Under the pieces are notes generated by a model. It saw only the letters and a program-made list of their open reading frames with translations. It ran no database searches and had not been told where the DNA came from. Made by a program: the position numbers and the translations under genes. Positions 23,410-34,900 of a stretch of 64,000 nt of DNA are shown piece after piece. Every line of letters starts with the position of its first letter. Positions within the stretch are counted from its first letter, which is position 1. The stretch is taken from the NCBI GenBank assembly GCA_004194705.1, contig SADC01000184.1:62001-126000 (forward strand), written 5' to 3'. Source of the stretch: Ditylenchus dipsaci. Lineage: Eukaryota > Nematoda > Chromadorea > Rhabditida > Anguinidae.

Positions 23410-24098
23410 GGTGGGTGCACTACGTTTCACCGTCACTGTTTTCACCGTCACTATTTTCACCGTCACCTATTTTCACCGTCACCTATTTTCACCGTCACTA
23501 TTTTCACCGCCACCTATTTTCACCGTCACTATTTTCACCGTCACTATTTTCACCGTTCACTAAATTCACCGTCAGCACTTTAGGACCGCTTTTTAGATCT
23601 AAATTTTTCTAAAATTTAAACAGTCTTGGTACCAAATTGTAGCCCTGAATGTCAGCTACATTTTGGTACTACAAATTCTGAAAAAATAAAAAAAATTAGA
23701 ACTAAACTTTAGAAGGCGTTCAATCTCACACTTTTTCATCACGGTAGAACGCAGGGTGAGCGTCTTTTAAAGTTTAGAACTAAAATTTTTCGTTTTTTTA
23801 GAAATTGTAGTACCAAAATGTAGCTGACAGTCAGGGCTACAATTTGGTACCAAAAATTTTAAAAATTTCGAAAAATTTAGACCTAAAAAGTGGTCCTAAA
23901 ATGCTGACGGTGAATTTAGGTGACGGTGAAAATAGTGACGGTGAAAATAGGTGACGGTGAAAATAGTGACGGTGAAAATAGGCGACGGTGAAAATAGTGA
24001 CGGTGAAAATAGGTGACGATGAAAATAGTGACGGTGAAATAGTGACGGTGAAAATAGTGAACGGTGAAAACAGTGACGGTGAAACGTAGTGCACCCCT
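23410..24098. repeat. Fold-back element with attttcaccgtcac tandem arms
   Basis: Both ends start ggtgcactacgtttcaccgt (one inverted). They continue as arrays of about 15 bp attttcaccgtcact units and then unique arm sequence meeting near 23,740. Frames through the arrays (repeated FSPSLFSPSL) are artefacts of the tandem repeat. Confidence 0.85.
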
Positions 24099-24117
24099 TT
24101 TGGTAACACTATAGAAT

Positions 24118-25003
24118 CCCCCCCACAGCTAGCGAAAAATTTACTTTTCCTGAAGGGGAAAGGACCCGTCCCATTTTGATTCTCGTGCTCTGAATAGGCA
24201 CGGAAACACTTTGGTTTCCGAAAATTCGAAAAAAAAAAATTTCGATTTGCCTTGGTCCCCCAAGGTAAAAAATTTAGGAAAATTCAAAAAAAATATTTTT
24301 TTGAATTCCGCCAAAACATTTTTTTAAGGGATTTAGGGCTGTATTGGGAGGGAAGGGAATAAACAGGGCCACTTTCATGGCAAAATTATTCAAAAATTGA
24401 ATTCTGGACTATTTCGGATGTCCTACCATGTTTTTCAACTGGGCCGTTGCAAAAGAGACTCTATACGCATTTTTTGATCAAGAGTACTTCTCGGAATCAT
24501 GTCTAAAGTAAGTGAGTGCGCGCATCTCTAACTCTCAAGCCCCCTGCGCCCCCGGGGGCGCAGGGGGCTTGGGGCTTGGAGTTGAGATGCGCACACCCAC
24601 ATACCTTAGACACAAATCACTCGAAAGTGACTTTGGATGCATGAAAAAGCATGCATACCAGAGTTTATTTATGCGGTAGGCCCCAGTATTCAAAACTATG
24701 TTCAACATCTTCTTGTTAATGGGCTCTGTGTGATTAGTGGCCCTCTTTTGTCCCTTTCCCTCCCAATACAGCCCTAAATCCCTTAAAAAATGTTTTGGCG
24801 GGAATTCAAAAAAATATTTTTTTTGAATTTTCCTAAATTTTTTACCTTGGGGGACCAAGGCAAATCGAAAAATTTTTTTTTCGATTTTTCGGAAACCGAA
24901 GTGTTTCCATGCCTATTCAGAGCACGAGAATCAAAATGGGACGGGTCCTTTCCCCTTCAGGAAAAGTAAATTTTTCGCTAGCTGGGGGGGGGATTCTATA
25001 GTA
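24118..25003. repeat. Long fold-back element with a G+C-rich hairpin core
   Basis: Arms of about 280 bp share gctagcgaaaaatttac, aaaggacccgtcccatttt and tgccttggtccccca with their inverses. The centre (24,540-24,575) is a perfect hairpin aagccccctgcgcccccggg and its inverse. Adjacent is gtctaaagtaagtgagtgcg. The core is shared with 41,960-42,110. Confidence 0.85.
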
Positions 25004-25324
25004 TAGCCTAACTTTTAATAACTTTTAGCTAAAATTCAAAATTTTTGATTTTGGAGGTGAATCTCCATTTAGGGCAGGTACCAGGTGGTGTCCTACCCAT
25101 CTTAAGGATTACTGGTCTTATAATAAATATTTTATGACCGTTATTCAAGAAAAAATAATGCCTACTACCACCAGGATTTGAACCTGTAACCTCAAAAATT
25201 TGTAAAGGGATTCACCGCGTGGGAATTTACCGAGGGGCGAATATGTAAAGAGGCAGTTTGTAAAGTGTGAATTTACCTAGAGCCGTAATTAGGTTGTTTA
25301 ACGATGGATCATACCAGGTTCAGT

Positions 25325-25432
25325 GGTGGACTGTATATCTGGGGAGATATATGATGGGGAGATATATGTGGGAGATATATGTTGGGGAGATATATGTTGG
25401 GGAGATATATGTGGGGAGATATACACCCATAA
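25325..25432. repeat. Inverted copy of the atatatctcccca array
   Basis: Units read tggggagatatatgt on the plus strand, the inverse of the array at 21,722-21,815. Confidence 0.8.
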
Positions 25433-25714
25433 CCCTCAAAACATATTGAAAAATTATATTTCAGGCCAGTTAGGTGGATATCACCTTACCTGAAGTTACC
25501 GACCCCAGATTTATTCACCTCAAATGATTTTTGCCAAAACCGCAATATTCTGCAGTGATTTTCGCACAAACAAAGTAATTTCGAAAAAAATTTCGCGAAA
25601 AATACTATTTCCGAATTACCTTTTCGCGAATTCTACCATTTTCGAATTACTTTTTCGCCAACACAAATCTTTTCGAGGTAAACCGTTTTCCAAATTCGAT
25701 AATACGAATATATA

Positions 25715-25790
25715 TACAGCCAATAAAAACCATGCTGAGTATGCACAGTATGATTTTTTAAGCGATGAGTTCAGAAAATGCTTTGTATAA
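25715..25790 (+). pseudogene. Stray copy of the DXO-like last exon and 3' UTR
   Basis: The frame NKNHAEYAQYDFLSDEFRKC repeats the C-terminus of the DXO-like protein (NDHAEYPQHNFLSDEFKKC) and stops at the same point. Homology continues about 80 bases into the 3' UTR, including the polyadenylation region near 25,862. Same orientation, 6.5 kb downstream. No other DXO exon was recognised nearby, so this is a truncated duplicate. Confidence 0.8.
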
Positions 25791-26024
25791 AATAGAATAT
25801 TTTTATTTGTGCATTGTTGTGTTTTGGTGCTGTTTTTTATATACTAGCTTTGTTTTTTGCCAATAAAATAGTTTTTTGAATAGTTTATTGAGTGCGTTTA
25901 AGAATTGAATATACTAAAAATATTACGCTGAAACTTCGTTATATTGACTCCCGATCAAGTTTGTTTACGCCAGGATTCGACATTTTTGTTCTGTTTGCAC
26001 TGTCGCGAGCGGCCAGGGCAAACA

Positions 26025-26112
26025 GCTCGTGAATTGGAAAAAGGGGGAATGGAGGGGATATTTGATCCCACTCCCTTTGGATCCGCAGGGAAATGCCTTA
26101 ACCAGTAGGCCA
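26025..26112 (-). repeat. tRNA-Ser/Leu-like sequence (SINE head or pseudo-tRNA)
   Basis: Minus strand: tggcctactggttaaggca is close to a class II tRNA A-box/D-arm, and gggatcaaatatccc resembles a B-box/T-arm with an extra base. The acceptor stem does not close. The surrounding 25,800-28,200 holds no gene I can support, apart from a MITE at 27,062-27,300. Confidence 0.5.
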
Positions 26113-26299
26113 CCAAACCCCGGACTGGGAAAGTGAAGAAATTTGTAGACATCACTTGCGTCGAAGACGCAACAACACAGTCTCATCTCAAATATCGCAG
26201 AGATTCCGATTTCTCCGGCTTTAAAATAATTTGCCATTGAACAGGGAGGGAAGCCATTTGAGTTGCAAACGTTTTGTTTTGTCTTTTAATGGCAAAATT

Positions 26300-26462
26300 A
26301 TTTGGTTAAAGAGAAACGACTGGAAAAATCGGAATCCTCGCGATATTTGAGACCAGACTGTCAAAACAAATCTTTTTAAAAAATTTGAAAAATTAAGATA
26401 AAAAAGTGTCGGACTCTAGGCGGGAACGAACTTGAAGTGGGGCCATCGAGGTTTGACTGTAG
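26300..26462. repeat. Half copy of the gtcggac..gggaacgaactt element
   Basis: Contains aaaaagtgtcggactctagg then gcgggaacgaacttgaagt and ends aggtttgactgta. This matches the right side of the MITE at 45,095-45,365 and fragments near 28,160, 39,290, 47,935 and 60,600. Confidence 0.5.
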
Positions 26463-27061
26463 CGAAAAAAATTATAAAAGTGAAAAGACGAGAACTGGAA
26501 CACAGCTTTGTATTGTGTGGATAATTAGCCTCCGCCTTCTTCAACAATAGCCAAATAAAGAAGGCAAGTTAACTTCGGTTTTCTTCAAACAGATCCGAAA
26601 TTTGCAACTGAATCCACACTTTCCCTAAATAATAATTGAGGATGGAGAAATGAAAGAGACCATCCTTATTAAACTCCCGAAGTGTGTGGGAGAAGAACAT
26701 CCTTGAATATTATAATTAACAAGTGGGAAGACTTTCATTTTGTATAGCCCTATTATTAGTGCAGAATTTAACGGATATCACCTTTTTATTTTCGGATCAA
26801 TTGGAAATCTTCTTCTTCAACAAAATTGACTTCGGTCATTGTTTTGGGCAAAAAATGTTGATCTTTTGTTTGTGTCGAAAAGCTAGCCTTTTGTTTTGTC
26901 AATAAGCGTTGGTTTTTGAACAGCTTTTGTTATTAATATTGTCAGATGAGTTATGTTAGACTTTATTTGTGAATTTTATGTTGAACAAGGATGTTCAGAA
27001 TTACATCGACATTTTTTAAATCTGCTTTTTGCCTCAAGTTGTGTTTTTACCCATATTTCAC

Positions 27062-27300
27062 ATACCGTATTTTTCTAATTATAGACCCCCCCCCCTCCTG
27101 TTCAAATCGTGTTCTTGGCATTGAATTTTTGACCCACTTTTTGAATGCTTCTCTTGAGACTTTTATTCTTCATTTTTTAGCCAGTGAGATGAGCTACAAA
27201 ATTAGGGCCACTTGACTGAGAGAAGTACTCAAGACACAATGCCACAAACACGTTTTTTGAATTTAGGGAGAGGGGTCTATAATTAGATAAAATACGGTGT
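27062..27300. mobile_element. pogo-type MITE
   Basis: Left end taccgtatttttctaattat, right end ataattagataaaatacggt, both next to TA. Internal sequence differs from the copy at 4641. Confidence 0.75.
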
Positions 27301-28310
27301 GCTTCCCAGCTATGATGTATACAAAAACTGAGTTTTGTCTGATACTCTCAGATAATTGACTACATTCAACCCTCAATTTAGTGATCTCTTCGATTTATTA
27401 TAAATGAGACCAAATGAGAGTCACTGCACTAGATTTCTGCATATTAAAAACTGAAAAATGTTAGACAAAAAACCGAAAAAGCCGATCACTGGCTATCTTA
27501 GTTACTTTTATAAATGTATTACAGTGAAATCACGACATGATGCAGAGATCTGATTTGTCTTTTACTTGAGACACCGAATTTTTATAATTTTGGAAAGTTT
27601 TTCGCCATTCAATTAGCACTGGATGAAATGGCGATTTCTGACGAAAAATGACTAAATGTTCCTCATTTTATAAATGTGTCCTTTATTTGAAAATTTCGAG
27701 TTCAGATACCTATTATGATGGCACCCCTAAAGTTCGGTCCCGCCTAGGGTCCCACCTTTTAATCTATTTTCAAGTTTTTCTAGTCAATCCCGAAAATGAC
27801 AGCGATTCCTATTTTTTCTGTCGTTTTTGTTAATTTTATGGCTCAGACAAAATGAAGGTGTGAAGTCGAAGTGTGAAGTGCAAAATAGTGGCTACAATGA
27901 AGTCGAAGTGGGTGGTGAAATCAGAGTGGTCACAATGCACTTCGACTGCACACCTCAATTGTGGCCACCGCACTACCGTTTTTCCAGAAAGACCTTCGGT
28001 CTCGATATAACGGCAAACGTTTTTAAAAAGTCTATGTTGTTATATCGGGAACCGCGGGTCTTAATTGCAAAAGTGTTTCTATTATCAAAGACTATCGACC
28101 AAACCAGATTCCTTCCAATTTTTTGGAATACATTCGACCAAAGAAATAAAATTGAAAAAGTTTCGAGATCTAGATGGGGACGAACTTGAGAGGTTGCGTT
28201 ACTTTACTACATTAGTATGCTAAAAATAAAAAAAGATTTCTTTTAATTTGCTCAAAAAAATTTCAAAATACTGCAGAACTTGGCCATCAACACAAGCATT
28301 ATCACCTGCA

Positions 28311-31300
28311 ATGACCAGACCTGCCTCACTATCTTCGGATGCCATTCAACTTTCTCTCCCCTTAATATTTTTCCTACTAATCGTCTGTCTAAAAATCACC
28401 TTCGTAGACAGTGAATCAGATGAATTCTTCAATCCCACTAAATGTCTTCGGTCAGGCGATCGATTCGTCAAAGATTTCATTCAGTACGAATGTTTTCTCG
28501 ACCAAAATGTAGCCGAAAATGACCAAGGCAGAGGGTTTGTCAACCTCATTGGAAAACCTATTGGTAATTTTTTAATCGCCTAAATTTTTTTTTAATTTTT
28601 TAAACTTAGGTTGTGTTCCAACCAATCGGACTTCTGGACCAGTAATTGTGCCTGGAGCCACACATACCACGTTACATTTTCGATATGAGTGCATTAGAGA
28701 CCCAACAAATACAGTCATTCTAAAAATTACTCGTATGTTTTTCATTTAATTTTTAAAGCAATATTTGACCAGACCTGTTTAGATTGCGTAGATAACGCTG
28801 GTCAGCTAGTTAAAATTGGTGATTTTTTTAGCCAGAAGGGTGAAAATGGAGAGCATGTGAGTGTGGAATGTGCAGGAGATGAACTTAAAGCCAAGAAGAT
28901 TGTTCATAAATGTGGGTTCTTAATCCTGTTGGAGCTATTTAGATTTCTGAAAACTCAACTTTTGTTGGTTCATTTGTTTGTTTAAATTAAAATGTGAAAA
29001 ATATATAAAAGTTTTAGGGACTAAATGCACACTGTCTAATGGCCGGAAATTGATAGAAGGGAACTTTGTAACAGATGATGTGCACAAGGAGTCGCTCAAA
29101 AGTGTATTGCAAAAGTCTGAAATAATTTCGTGTGTGAGAGATAATGCAGATGTGGCACTTAAATGCACGGGTAAATAAATAAAGTTCACGTCAATTTTTT
29201 TAAAGCACATTTTTAGGGTGTGTGACCTCCACCGGAGTCCATCTGGGGGTGACTAACTATGTGAATGTGGCTGGCCAGTGGACTCAGTGCAGGAAGTACA
29301 AGGAAGGCTGTCGGCTGATAAATGTCACCAGTGATTGTTAGTTTTTGCTGACATAGGAACTTTGTATGGGGATTTTATCCGTGGATTGTGTTCTATTCTC
29401 GTTTTATCCTTTCATACCAAGGCTGCCATCTCAAAATTAAAAAAAAGACATTTGAGCAAAAATAGACGTTTGACCATTTTTGAAGGAAAAGTGCATTTTT
29501 ATCTAGTGCTTTGCCATTTCGAAGCGAAAATTTAAAAAGAAGACTTGGGATCCGAAAAGAGGACACATTTAAAAAAAAAGACATATGGCAGCCCTGTTTT
29601 AGACCTGAATTATTTGCTTTTTGCAGAAATACGAAAAACATTTTTTTTCAAAAGTGGCAAAATTTTAGTGCAGCCTTATTTCAAATTCTGACTTTACTTT
29701 TAGATGTGGACTGCCAGTTTGAAGGTAAAAATATCGGCAATGGCAACTATTTCCAAAGCAAAAGCGGCCTTTCGTCTTTCTATTGCAACCATGGTGTGGT
29801 CACCAAACAGGGTATTTGCATTCTTTTTTTGCATCAAAGACCAGAGTTTGCATTTGTTTCAGGCTGTTTACTAAGCGGAAATCTAATCTTAGTAGGAGAT
29901 GTGCGCTACTTGAATGACAGACCATTTCTATGTGAACAAAGTGACCAGCTGACCCCTTTCAATGGGCTTAGTGAGTAGGCCTAACATTTCTCAACCCTTA
30001 TTTCTACAAAATTATGGTTTAAGTTGGGTGTGACCTGCCAGACGGCAAATTCAAACGTTTCCTGGACACTTGGCGTGATGGATCTGTTATGAAGAGGTGC
30101 TCCTGGCTAGCTACTGTAGATGGAATTACTCAAAGCCAGATTGTTCCTTTTGGTAAGATTTCCAACGTTAGCAGTGAGTAGACCCGTACCAAACATTTTC
30201 AAAATCACATTTTTATACTTGTTTGTAGGCTCAAGGTAGGACGGACTAAAAGATGTCGGACGTTCTTTTTCTTACCTTGGGAAATATATTAGAAAAATTT
30301 TGGTATAATTGTCATATTCCGAATCCTTTCAAAATCCTCTTAATGATCGCAGGACTGAGTTGACTCAACATTAAATGTTAGAGATGCGCGCACAGACTTA
30401 CCTTAGACAAAATTCCGAGCACGACTCTTGACTCAAAATGCATATAGAGACTCTTTTTGTCCAGCTCTAGTAACAAAAACGGTGTAGAATACTCCGAAAA
30501 TGGTATTTTTTAGGTATCGGGGCACCCCTACAGGCTGATTTACCTTGGTCCCGCCAAGGCGAAAAGTCAAATTTTGGTCGATTTTTTTGTGTTCAAAAGT
30601 GACTTTCCAAAAATATCTTTTACGTATGTTCAAATGGCTGAAACATTCGGAGCGAAAAACACAAAAGAAATAATAAATGTGGCTAATTGTTTTTGTTTCC
30701 AGCTTGTGTTGACGGAAAAGAGACTGTTCCACTCAACAAAATTGTGCAAAAAACTAATGGGGACTACCAGAAATGTGCACATTCTGATGAAAATGATCTA
30801 GTACTTGAAATGAGAAGTCCTACTCCAGAAGAATTAGACGATCATTTGAAGAAAAAGGTGAGCTAACTTATAGGTAATACTCTTTCCATGTTTATAGTCT
30901 TTTCAGACCACAAAATTAAATCTAGTCGAGTATTATGGCATAGGAGGTAAAAGTGGAGCATTAGAAAAGTTTCATGCATCCAATTTGGCATTTGGAGCAC
31001 CTACTAGGAAGGTTGGAGAACATGAAGGTGGGTTTCTACATCAAATTTTAAAACTTGAAACATATATTGAAAATTTAAGGCTGTGATAATTTACTACCGT
31101 TCTGCCAGCGTCTTTTGGGCTACTGCAGCTTCATGAAAGGCTTTGAGACTGGTCTATCCATAGAGAAAGAGTCTTACGCTGAATTCAGAGAGGTGCAATC
31201 AAGGTTTGAGAAGTTGGCTCAGTCTGAGCAAGACCCAAAAGCACCAGCTGGCTGTGAAGGTAAGCAATTTCTCAGGCTTAAAAAGAAATACGGACTTAAG

Positions 31301-31899
31301 TATGTTTTTCTTACTTTTTAAACTACGAAAAACATGTCTGTGTATGTCCCAACACACGCTGGCCTACCCTTGCCTGAACCTACAAAACACGTCAGGGTGA
31401 GCAAGGCAAATCGGGGTGTCCCTGTAAATAACATAAGTACCCACGAGGAACTAGGGTTTACAAGTAAAAAACGAGTTTTTTTGGAATCGAAAACTCCTGT
31501 GTATATTTTGCTTTCTTTATAAAAAATAGTAAATTTCAAAAGATCTCATCTTTATAGTATAGCCTAATATGTATCAAGTACATCTTTTTTTAGATCAGCT
31601 TTCTATATTCCAAAAACTCCAAATACTAGTGGAACTGTCCTGTCCTAAAACCTGCATGAAATGTCCTGCAGGTAAGTTGCTTTAAAAGCATAACAGTAAA
31701 GTACAAAACTCAAATAATTTTAGAGAGCCAAAAGAGAGTCTTATATCCAACCTCGAAACAACATCTCATTGTGGTCGATAGTATAAGGAATAGGCACTTA
31801 GAAAACAAGAATATATTTATTAGTAGCAGTATAATCACAAACTTCTATGATTTGTATAAACAACAATTAGAGAGCCTTATTTATTTATGCAAATTGTAA
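28311..31899 (+). CDS. Secreted modular Cys-rich protein with C-terminal ShKT-like domain
   Basis: Thirteen exons with consistent phases: 28311-28563, 28610-28732, 28783-28911, 29018-29170, 29217-29336, 29704-29811, 29863-29970, 30024-30152, 30703-30857, 30907-31027, 31080-31259, 31594-31671, 31724-31899; about 560 residues and no frame break. A signal-anchor-like stretch (LSLPLIFFLLIVCLKI) lies near the start. Exons 2-9 each encode one ~40-residue module starting near GC (GCVPTNRTSG, GCVTSTGVHLG, GCLLSGNLILVG, GCDLPDGKFKR), and most are bounded by phase-1 introns. The modules resemble the MIG-18-type fibronectin-I-like repeats of nematodes (moderate confidence). CDNLLPFCQRLLGYC plus CPKTCMKC give a six-Cys ShKT pattern with a long insert. 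Role in extracellular matrix or secretion is inferred. It converges with the minus-strand gene starting at 31942, only 43 bases away. Confidence 0.85.
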
Positions 31900-31941
31900 T
31901 CAGTAATTGTAACGGTTAGTGACCCAACATCAAAGTCCAAC

Positions 31942-34900
31942 CTACAAAACACCTGACGCTGATGCGGAAGCGCTTCCAGCGCGAGCAGAATCTACCGTAG
32001 CGTTCTGTGAGTTGAACAAGGTCTGTCTACCGCCAGTGTCAGACACCATTGACAATGAGTTGACTTTTGTCAAATCGCCTTTGGCATTTACTGAGCCATG
32101 TATGGAGGTGTCTGAAATGACAAAATTAATATAAATTAACTGTAAAATTTCTCGAAAAATGTGTCAGAACTTCTGAGTCATTTTGAAAAACATGCTCTAC
32201 CCCTTCAAAAGTCAGTCAAAACCCAGGAAGTATATTTGGAGGCGTATAATATGTGAAGAACTTTTCGTTTTTTAGACAAATCACTTACTCCTTAGTTCAT
32301 TGTTCATGTTTACTAGGTTGAGCAAACTGCCGGTTTGTGCACTAGAGCTTCCTTTTCCACCTCCTTTGGCTTCAACACTAAAAATTTTTGGGTCAACTTT
32401 TTGTACAACCTTTTTAACAATGTTGGTCATAAACAATGTTGGCAAACAGCAGACTAAAATTTTTGTTTTTTCCAGCTTATTTGGCAAATTGCTTGATTTT
32501 ATCAAAAAGTTTCTGTTTTGAAATAAAATTTACCTAGAGTTACCGCTTGGAGTCAATCCGGTAAGATCCATAAAGGCATTTCCAGTTACATCACTTGTCT
32601 CAGCATTGACCAAGCCTGATGCATTCGAATCAGAGGCTGAAAAATATGATATTTTTGGGTTGAATATTTTTACAAGAACTCACTCAATGTTTTGTTGGCA
32701 TTAGGACCAATAAACTGGCCGATATTGTTGATGCCGAGCATGGATTGAGTGTTGTTGTTGCCGGCCGACTTTCCACTAGCCCAATCTTGACTTCAGAAGC
32801 ATTGTTGTTGCCGGGCTGTCCATTAGTATACTTGGTGTCTACGAGCACCGTGGCGTTGGTGTCGACATTACCTGCGCTTACCAGATTGCCTATACCTCGA
32901 ACAGCTAAAAGACATCAATATTAATCTTTTGTCGGCGAAATATTGTGTTGGATTGACTCACCTGAAGTATTCTTGCCATCAGATGTCTTGAGGCCATCGT
33001 TTATAGTCATGTTTTTGGAAGTTCCACTGGCAGCGCCCTGCATTATAATCTCTCCGTTAGTGTTTCCATTGGTTCCTACACTAGTGTTGCCTAACATTCC
33101 TAGGGACGACTTGCCGTTGGTGTTGATGATGCCTTCGCCAAAACTGTTGATTGCTACAATTCAACAAAATTTTAATATGAAAAGTATGGCCTTCCTACTT
33201 AAAAAAGCTGTGGCCAGTTAAAAGGAGCCGAAAATCCCATGAAGAAAAAGTTATTTTGAGGTGAATTTCAAAATTTACTTATTGTTAATAAATTTTTAGA
33301 TAAAACGTACTTTCAAAGCTAAGAATCGTGTTTTTCGCTAAATTTAATCCCTAGAATAGACAAGAAAAAAAATAAAATAAAAGTGTCACCGCTGTGTGGA
33401 TTTGAACCTAAGGCCCACTTACAATGGGATGTCGATGTCGGTGTCGAAGTAAAAGTGGTGTCTAGATCTCGCGTTTCCCATAGGATGACAGATGACCTAT
33501 AACTAAAATCAAAAAGTAGGTATAGGTCATCTATATCAGATTTGGCATTTTCCTATGGGAAACGCGAGATCTAGACACCACTTTTACTTCGACATCGACA
33601 TCCCATTGTAAGCAGGCCCTAAGACATTAACACATCAAAATCTAACGCTTTACCATTAAAACACGAAATTTTAGGGAACAGTCACCACTGCGCCAAAAAA
33701 AACCGAAAAAACAGCAACACAAAAACAATATTTTTTATGTAAAGATGCTTTTTTTGAACAATCCTGTAGGCAGGGACTTAGGTATCATTAGCAAAATTGC
33801 CTACTCCCATTGTTGGTAGATCCATTGCTCTGGAGGTTTGAAGCACCCACTAGATTGCTGCCTCCAGCCCCATTGACTGATCCGGCTAGATCTCCTGTGA
33901 GGGAGTGATTGTTTCCATTCATGTTGCCTCCACCAATTACTTGAGCACTCACCAGACCTCCACCTGCACTCTTGCCCTGCACCAAACCATTCACCTCGAT
34001 GCCATTGGCGGCTGTTCCTGCTGCTAAGTCAACTGCAGCTGTGGCATTGAAATAGCCTTGGGCTACAGCTGTGCCTAGCAATTGGGCCAGAATAGTGCCC
34101 CAACTTAGCGACTGGGACATGGCTAGAGATGAAGAACTAGCCTTGTCGCCAGTTGCTCCTACTTGCCCAATGGTTTGGTTGCCATCTAAAAAAGAAACAA
34201 CAATGTCCGATGTAAATTGAGATTTTTTTCAAATAAAAATAAATATATCTTAGTTTTTTTATTTGTGAGACTTCAAAATTGAGGGTGGATGCTCATGAAA
34301 AAATACGTTAGCTGTAGGATTTAGCACGCACCACTGAAATAAAAACTGATCTATTAAGAAGCGCAAAAAGGGTGTCGCGAATGTGATCCTTCCACTGTAA
34401 CCGTGCGGACAATTTAACCTGCTCCCTTTAGGGCCTGGGCCGGTGCTTGTCTCATTGTGCTTGGAGCATACATCCAGCGATCTCTGAGCTTCCTCAAAGA
34501 CCCCTTGATGACACAGCCCTTGAAATGGGCATCCGCTCAACCACCCTTGCCTCCCAGAAACTGGACTAGATACGCCCGTCACGACGTCTGGCTGCAGACA
34601 TATTTTTGAAGGAATATATATCTCTCTTTGCTTGCTGTACACACTGCTCTGTCCTTTCATTTCTTATTAATAAAACACTTTGTGAACTAGCAAACAAAAG
34701 CCACTTTTTGTAGTAAATACAAAATAGATTCAATAACTTGATGTTCAATTTACAGGGTAATGCATCATAACCGTTGAGTGGTTTCGATCAATAATTTTTT
34801 ACTAACCCAATTTTTCAAACTTTTCAAATTATTGCAATTGCACTTAGTAAATGGCATAGGGACCAGGGTTCGCAGATGTCCTGATTTATCAGGAATTTCC

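Noticed and set aside
23415..24109. Regular spaced repeats resembling a CRISPR array or a repetitive protein (FSPSLFSPSL)
   Set aside because: Units are directly contiguous without unique spacers, mirrored in a fold-back, in a eukaryotic genome; the protein frame is a by-product.
24480..24520. Spliced-leader RNA gene
   Set aside because: A conserved gtaagt donor-like site is present, but no Sm-type site follows it in the expected place and the sequence belongs to fold-back repeats; kept only as a speculative finding.
26025..26112. Functional tRNA gene
   Set aside because: A- and B-box-like parts are good, but the acceptor stem does not pair and the T-arm has an extra base.
26770..26960. Third copy of the DXO 3' end
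   Set aside because: Only loose similarity in T-rich stretches (gctagccttttgttttgtcaa); not distinguishable from chance by eye.
34259..34660. 133-codon frame as a host gene exon
   Set aside because: No recognisable domain and it lies in an intron of another gene without splice links; listed only as an unassigned stretch.
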